Part shown: positions 58,544 to 64,000 of the stretch, piece after piece
Layout: each line of letters begins with the position of its first letter
Numbering within the stretch: the stretch's first letter is position 1
Assembly: GCA_035048815.1 (NCBI GenBank)
Contig: JAUCBN010000014.1
Location: forward strand, 15,855,501 to 15,919,500
DNA: 64,000 nucleotides
Direction of reading: 5' to 3'
From: Abelmoschus esculentus
Taxonomy: Eukaryota; Streptophyta; Magnoliopsida; Malvales; Malvaceae
Position numbers and translations under genes: made by a program
The notes under the pieces: model-generated
Told to the model about the DNA's origin: nothing
Database searches by the model: none
What the model saw: only the letters and a program-made list of their open reading frames with translations

Positions 58544-61500
58544 CTATTGCTTGCCACCATCGCTAACGACGCCGGAGATCCAAGTCGATGCAGCAGTTTG
58601 AATATCCGGCTCGAGTTGCGGAGAAACCGACAGAGGAGTTACCGCAATCTAACCATATTGCATTTACACAAGGTCAAGTCACGTAACATCGATTTCTCTG
58701 GAAAATTACAGTAAGGTTTTGAACTTACAAATCCATTGTTGAGTGCCTTGAAATCCAAATCTTCGTCCGTAGCTTCGTTTTCTTTATCTACAAACTGCAA
58801 TGTACATAGAAACGGAAAAAGATCGATGAACACGCAAGAGAAAAGCAGTATAACCAGATTAGAATATGCATCCTCTATGACATAGCCAGTTTTCTGTTTT
58901 GATGAGGTTTCTAAAGTACACATTCGGATTCTGTAAATGTTCGAATATATTACTTTAGTCGGGAAATATGAAATCGGGCTCGGTTTTAGGACTACAAGCG
59001 TAAAGTTTCAGATTTTCTTGGAATTTTACATACCTCCAGTCGAAAGTACTTTTTCACTCTTGTATCGGATTTAGCAGCCCCAACAGACTCCACCTCCTCA
59101 TTCTTACTTTGTGTGGTTCCACGGCGAGCAGCACCCTTACAGAAAATGCATACATTTTCGGTAGTGAATAGTTACAAAAATAATGACCCTCCAATTTACG
59201 AGATTAATACAAAGAAATGAATATATATACGAAAAAGCGGGGTCGAATATTGAGGAGAAAATTATGCAATTCCTTGAAATGAGACTAACAGGGAAGAACT
59301 TACGGCAGCAGATGCATCACGACCAAGCTGTGCTAGTTGGAGCCCGATGCTTTGTTGATTAGGCATGAAATGTGCAGCCTTAGAAGGATGCCGATTAGCC
59401 GAAACAGCTTGCCAACACAGTGTAGATCTCCACGTACTTTGCTTGGTCAATTTAAAGCCCTGTCATGTACGAATAAGCAAGATGTATAAACGATGAGACC
59501 AGATAAAACAGAAAGAAATACAGCAGTGTGCGGTATATAAATATATTGAAGGGAAATCGATTCGGGAAAGAGCATGCCACTAAACTTCCCACCCGATTGT
59601 ATACAACAACGCCGTTTTTCGAGAATTTCAATTCTCTTAGAGAAGATAAAGCAATATCTGTGTATAACAAAAACGATTTCTTGGCAAGGAAGAAATGATT
59701 TCCGGCTAGTGTACACATTTTAAACATGATAGACATTACTATAAATCACGCCATTGTTACGAAAATCATGTAATCCAAACCTTGTTTGTCGATGGAGAAG
59801 TGGGAATTTCTATATTCAGGAAGCAACTTTTAGGGAAAACGCCCTTTTCGATATCCCTGATGGCTGCATTTATTAGAGGTAAAGTAACAGCAACCGCATC
59901 CTTAAAATCATTCTCTTGGCTTTCTTCCTTCTTCCTGCAGTCATATCCAACATTAAAATACGTAAGAGTGTAAAGGAAACAGTCAAAACTATATCCGCAA
60001 AAACGGGATCGTAAGTCACCAGTTCAGCGACAATGACAAAGATGGTACGCCGCTAATCAATGCTTCTCGAGCTCCAGCAACCACACCTGAGTAATACCTG
60101 GTATTATCACACATTATAAATTATTTAGCATCCAAACATGAAACAATCGGTCATAAACAGGACAGAAAAACAATAACAAATGCACAAAGCGATGCGGAGA
60201 ATACTTATAGGACAGAAAAACAATCAATTAGTACTATCAAGCAGGCATGTTCAAGGACTTACATGTGGTGACCACAGCTTGATCCTCGGTTAATTCCGCT
60301 AATTACCTGGAAATTACATCAAAATCGATAAATCCTCCGAAACATAACTACATTCTAATACATCGAAAACAGCATGAAAGCCTAACCAACAGAGGCTTTG
60401 ACCATGAGAACAGTGCCCCGGATAATGCTAAGGAAACGCAATCTACGGGAGTTCCTGCAAGCGAATAACCATCATGGAAGCCAATTAATATCAAAGTTAA
60501 CTAGAAGTATCAAATCCATATCAGTTTTAACAAGCTTCCCATCATTTGTTAAAGCCAATTTCCATCATATAAGGAGTCCTCAAAACTAGAAAGCGGATCA
60601 TCACGATCGAAGCTGATTATCATCAAAGATAACACAGCAAAGTCACAAGTCAACATCAATTTTAACAAGATTCAAATAATTTGTTTCCGAGGAAAGGGGT
60701 ACCGAATAACAGTAGGAAAATTCTTTGTTAAAGCCGAATTTCATCGCATACATTGTTCTTCTAACACTATGCACTTGGCTTATTACAAGACTATGGTTTC
60801 ATATCCCTATTTAAGAAAGACTGAGATACTTAAAATGATCAAAAAATCGAATAATATAGGTAAATATATATGTGAAATCCAATCAGACCTGATACTTCAT
60901 AAGCCTCGGCGCCATCGATTTCGGCAGAAGCAACTGTAATTGTTTCTCGAAAGGTAACAGAATGAGCCGAAAGTGATTTGTCCCTAATACAAGAGCCAAA
61001 ATAACTACAAATTAAACAATCTTAAACTACTTGTTAGTTGTTATGAATGAAAGAAATGCATGGCCAATGAAAAAAACAATAACAAAACATAAAAAATGGA
61101 GATGACCCAGATTAGCAAATGCAGAAATTTTCCGAGAAAACAAACAAGGGATAAGGAAGTAGTAAATCACAGAGCACTAATAAGCAAAATGTAAACGAAA
61201 AAATGCATAGCCAATGACAAACAAGAATAAAATATAAAAAAACAGAGAGAACCCATACGAGCAAATGCATAAATTTTCCGGAAAAACAAACAAGGGGCAA
61301 GAAATTCAGAGAAATTTTCGGTGAAAATAAGAAAGACCCACAACTGAGGAGCGCAAACAGTGACATTGTAGAGTCCCGAACCGACCAACGCTTGAACGAG
61401 ATAAACAAGACCAAAGGAATCAACCCCTTCACCATTGGTAACCAAAATGATGGGCTTGGAGCTGTCGTATTCATAAGGAGCAGCTGAAGAAGTAGATGTC

Positions 61501-61607
61501 TCAGTGGAATCATCCTTTTGTTTTTCGACATTGTTGTTTCCTCCTTTTTTGCTAAGAACTTCTTGAAGATTGTTAACCAAACCAGGTGGTAACATGTTCT
61601 TCTTCAT
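58544..61607 (-). CDS. SurE-like protein (survival protein SurE / acid phosphatase family)
   Basis: Ten minus-strand exons join in frame: 61607-61342, 60983-60889, 60454-60387, 60306-60263, 60097-60020, 59934-59781, 59459-59304, 59135-59034, 58794-58729 and 58648-58544, giving 377 aa. The first ~50 residues are a non-conserved extension. The SurE fold then follows: PIILVTNGEGVDSFGL, VCAPQLDKSLSAHSVTFRET, DCVSLALSG, ISGINRGSSCGHHMYYSG and VAGAREALISGVPSLSLS. The C-terminus ends ISGVVSDGGKQ. Bacterial SurE is a metal-dependent nucleotidase with an Asp-Asp pair in TNDDG; here those positions are Gly59 and Glu60, while Asn of GINRG and Ser of the APQ segment remain. Activity is therefore uncertain. 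The closest Arabidopsis type I recall is At1g72880. No frame lesion. Confidence 0.9.
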
Positions 61608-63590
61608 TGTAGTAAATTTTTACAGATTTTAATAAAAAAAAATATGGAATTAAAACCGTGAAGAAGAGATTATAATCAATGGGAAAGGGCAGATTTTGCA
61701 GCAAAAAAGGGTGATGGTATAAGTAAATGACATGAATAAACAAATAAGGAAGATGGAGCGAGTCTCAAGGGTGACTGAGAAAAAATGGGAGAAAACCAAG
61801 GATTTTTAAGGCCCAGGAAAAGGTAATAATGAATATAATAATTAAGGAGAGTTGGGGAGAAAGAACAATGGCGTCTGTTATAATTTACAATTAGGGACTG
61901 AGTTTTAGATTGGTCCTAAGAAAAACATCATGGCACCTGATGTTTATAGTTATTGGGACAACTTATTTTTGAAAAATAATTATAAAATCAAGTAATTAAT
62001 TTTTTCCCAGATGTGATGTCTCAAAATTTGTAATTATTTAACAATAATTATAATGTCATTCCTTCACTTATATCAAACGATAAGTGTATAGTTTAGAAAT
62101 CAAGGCATTACCTCATGATGAATGCCAGTGGCACAGTGGCCAGAGTTCGAGGTAGAGAAGGGGGGGGACACGAAAGGGGCAATCACTTGTACGATGTTAA
62201 AGTATTTCGGATTTAGGATTTAGGTCTCGAACATGAAAATAGATTTTTTAAAGAATTTTTTAGACCGAATATAAAATCTAATGTTAAATAAAAGTTTCAT
62301 TTTCATGCAATTTTTTATTACATTTCGAACTTGATTGACGGGCATCGATAAATAAATAGATATATTTTTATTATTTTATTAAGATTTTATATATATTTAA
62401 CTTATTATTTAATTAATTTATATCGAATATTATAAAAACTCACAATAAAGGTGATTCTGCCCATTAAAATAAGTACATTTGTATAATTATTTAAACTTTT
62501 AATTTTGTTAAAAAAATTTAACACTCGTCTAGTTATATCGATTGATAGTTAATAAACTGAATGCTTTACTGATGAATGATTTAAGTTTAGATGTTTTAAT
62601 ATTTTACTTTAAGAATTTGATTTGATAGAAATATTTTAATACTTGATTTATTTTTTTATTGGAAAATATTCATTTTTAATTTGAGTTTAAATACAAGTAA
62701 TGGAGTCTAATATATATATATAAAAAAAACATTAACTTCTGTTAAATAATCTAATTAAAAAAAAGTTAGTTTGAAGCATTTGTTTTTTTTTCAACTTAAA
62801 TTCTAATCTAATTTTACTTGAGCTTGAATTAAATATTCTAAATCCTGCTTTAACTTATATATATATAGATTGTTCTTCCGATTTTTAAGGCCTTGGCTTG
62901 ACTAATTTAGACCGACCCGAGTCGCATATCTAGTTTTAGTGAGTGAGTCTCCCAACAGAGATTTTCTGCGTATACAATGTCTCAAACCTGATAATTGTTT
63001 AAGCGGAACCAAACTGCTTACCACTTGGACCAACCTCTATTGGTAACTTTTTTTATATATTTATTTTCATGTTAGTTTCGCGGAATATTGTCAAACTATA
63101 ATTCATATTTTAAATAGATTTTTAAATTAAAAAAATATTCCTCAAAGTATCAATTAAGTCACTTTTTATCATATAGTTGAGTGTTAAATGTTAACCTAAA
63201 TTTAAATATATATAATTTGTTGCTATTATTGATTAAAAAAATTAAAATTAAAATTAATATTTGATGTTCAGACTATGTACTATTCATGAACACATCAACA
63301 ATTTCAATTTTATTTTTTTAATAATATGTCATCATTTATTTCATTACATGTATAGAAATTATGCACCATGCATTAAATATTTTGAATATAATTAATTTTA
63401 GATTATTAAAAAAATAATTTAAATATGTTGATGTAATTAACCTTATTTGATTTAATTTAAGCTCAATTAACTCATTTACACCGCAGATTACATGATTGGT
63501 CACTAATCAAAACCGGAGGAAAATCATAATCTCAATGCAGGAAAAACAAAATTATTAGTAATCCATATTAAGTTTGATGGTTAATTACAG
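61608..63590. other. AT-rich intergenic region upstream of SurE
   Basis: SurE promoter and about 1.7 kb of AT-rich DNA with a G-run near 62160. No coding potential seen. Confidence 0.6.
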
Positions 63591-64000
63591 GAGGCGGGAG
63601 CAGTCAACTCCACGTTTAACGGACAATGAAATAGAAATGGAAGATGAAGAGGAATTTCAGATTGCTCCTTTAAGATCGATTCAAGTTTCTATCTATATGC
63701 CTTTCATTGAGATGATTCGCCTCAGATTTTGAGTTGTCAATTTCAAACAGGATTCAATGGGTAATGTTTTCTCATTGTCTCATGATTTATTTCATTTATT
63801 ATTTTTGTTTCAATTTTTGAATGATCTGTTTCTTGATTTCGTTAGTTGAATAAATTTCTGCGGTTTATTGTTTTGATTTATGTAATGCGATGAGAAGGAG
63901 AGCGTTTAAGCATGTAACGTGGATTTAAGGAGGGGGATGATCGAATTTGTTTTGGATGAAATACGAAAATTGGATCTGAATTTGAATTTTACGGGTTTTT
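63591..64000 (+). other. Possible start of another gene (leader)
   Basis: A GC-richer, purine-rich stretch at 63591-63760 resembles a plant 5' UTR. It ends at an ATG (63758) followed after three bases by a possible splice donor (atgg/gtaatg). No protein family is recognisable and the window ends, so no coding call is made. Confidence 0.3.

Noticed and set aside
1..64000. CRISPR array, phage or bacterial defence island
   Set aside because: The window is plant nuclear DNA with intron-rich genes; the repeats found are microsatellites and foldbacks, with no spaced direct-repeat array.

Overview
The window is plant nuclear DNA, from a eudicot. Genes have many short introns with GT-AG borders, intergenic DNA is very AT-rich, and the gene set is plant-specific: a NAC factor, a SAUR, a trihelix factor, a CC-NBS-LRR and an LRR receptor-like kinase. 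The proteins read like those of Malvaceae (cotton or cacao relatives), but that is only an impression. No bacterial, viral or organellar island is visible, and I found no CRISPR array, tRNA or rRNA gene.

Layout: 3' part of a NAC gene (3-686, +); RNA polymerase subunit RPB12 (1156-2284, -); serine incorporator/TMS membrane protein (4491-7154, +); 26S proteasome ATPase RPT1 (8651-12064, +); decayed eIF2B-alpha gene (12582-15356, +); CC-NBS-LRR with one internal stop (15909-18848, -); SAUR (19946-20254, -); ASIL-type trihelix factor (21751-22902, +); AlkB-type dioxygenase (23413-26016, -); UBP1-type RNA-binding protein with one internal stop (27248-31727, -); bL20 ribosomal protein (33119-34330, +); pollen-receptor-like pseudokinase (35395-37559, +); alpha/beta hydrolase (39485-41697, +); broken TAF12 fragment (42040-42534, -); ataxin-2/CID protein (44530-49991, +); SLC25 carrier (51321-52334, -); coatomer zeta (53699-55371, -); remnant of a different SLC25 carrier (about 55897-56180, +); mitochondrial bL34 (56734-57947, -); SurE-like protein (58544-61607, -). 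The last 2.4 kb is AT-rich with only a possible start of another gene.

Most genes are unrelated housekeeping functions: translation, mitochondrial ribosome, proteasome, COPI, RNA polymerase and mRNA binding. They are not an operon-like pathway. Several (RPT1, eIF2B-alpha, ASIL, UBP1, CID) have Arabidopsis relatives clustered near At1g53.7-At1g54.2, with partial duplicates near At3g14, so this looks like an old conserved block.

The most striking feature is uneven gene decay. Next to perfectly framed multi-exon genes there are five broken loci: eIF2B-alpha with three lesions, the NLR and UBP1 with one stop codon each, a shifted and truncated TAF12 N-terminus, and a carrier fragment. This fits loss of redundant copies after polyploidy, but base errors in the assembly could explain the single-stop cases. 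Other points are a splice donor made by an (ATAC)13 microsatellite, a 30-bp perfect inverted repeat, a strong GC-AG intron, and a SurE protein lacking the usual Asp-Asp pair. I found no new multi-gene system. Exon borders were set by hand from splice consensus and reading-frame continuity.
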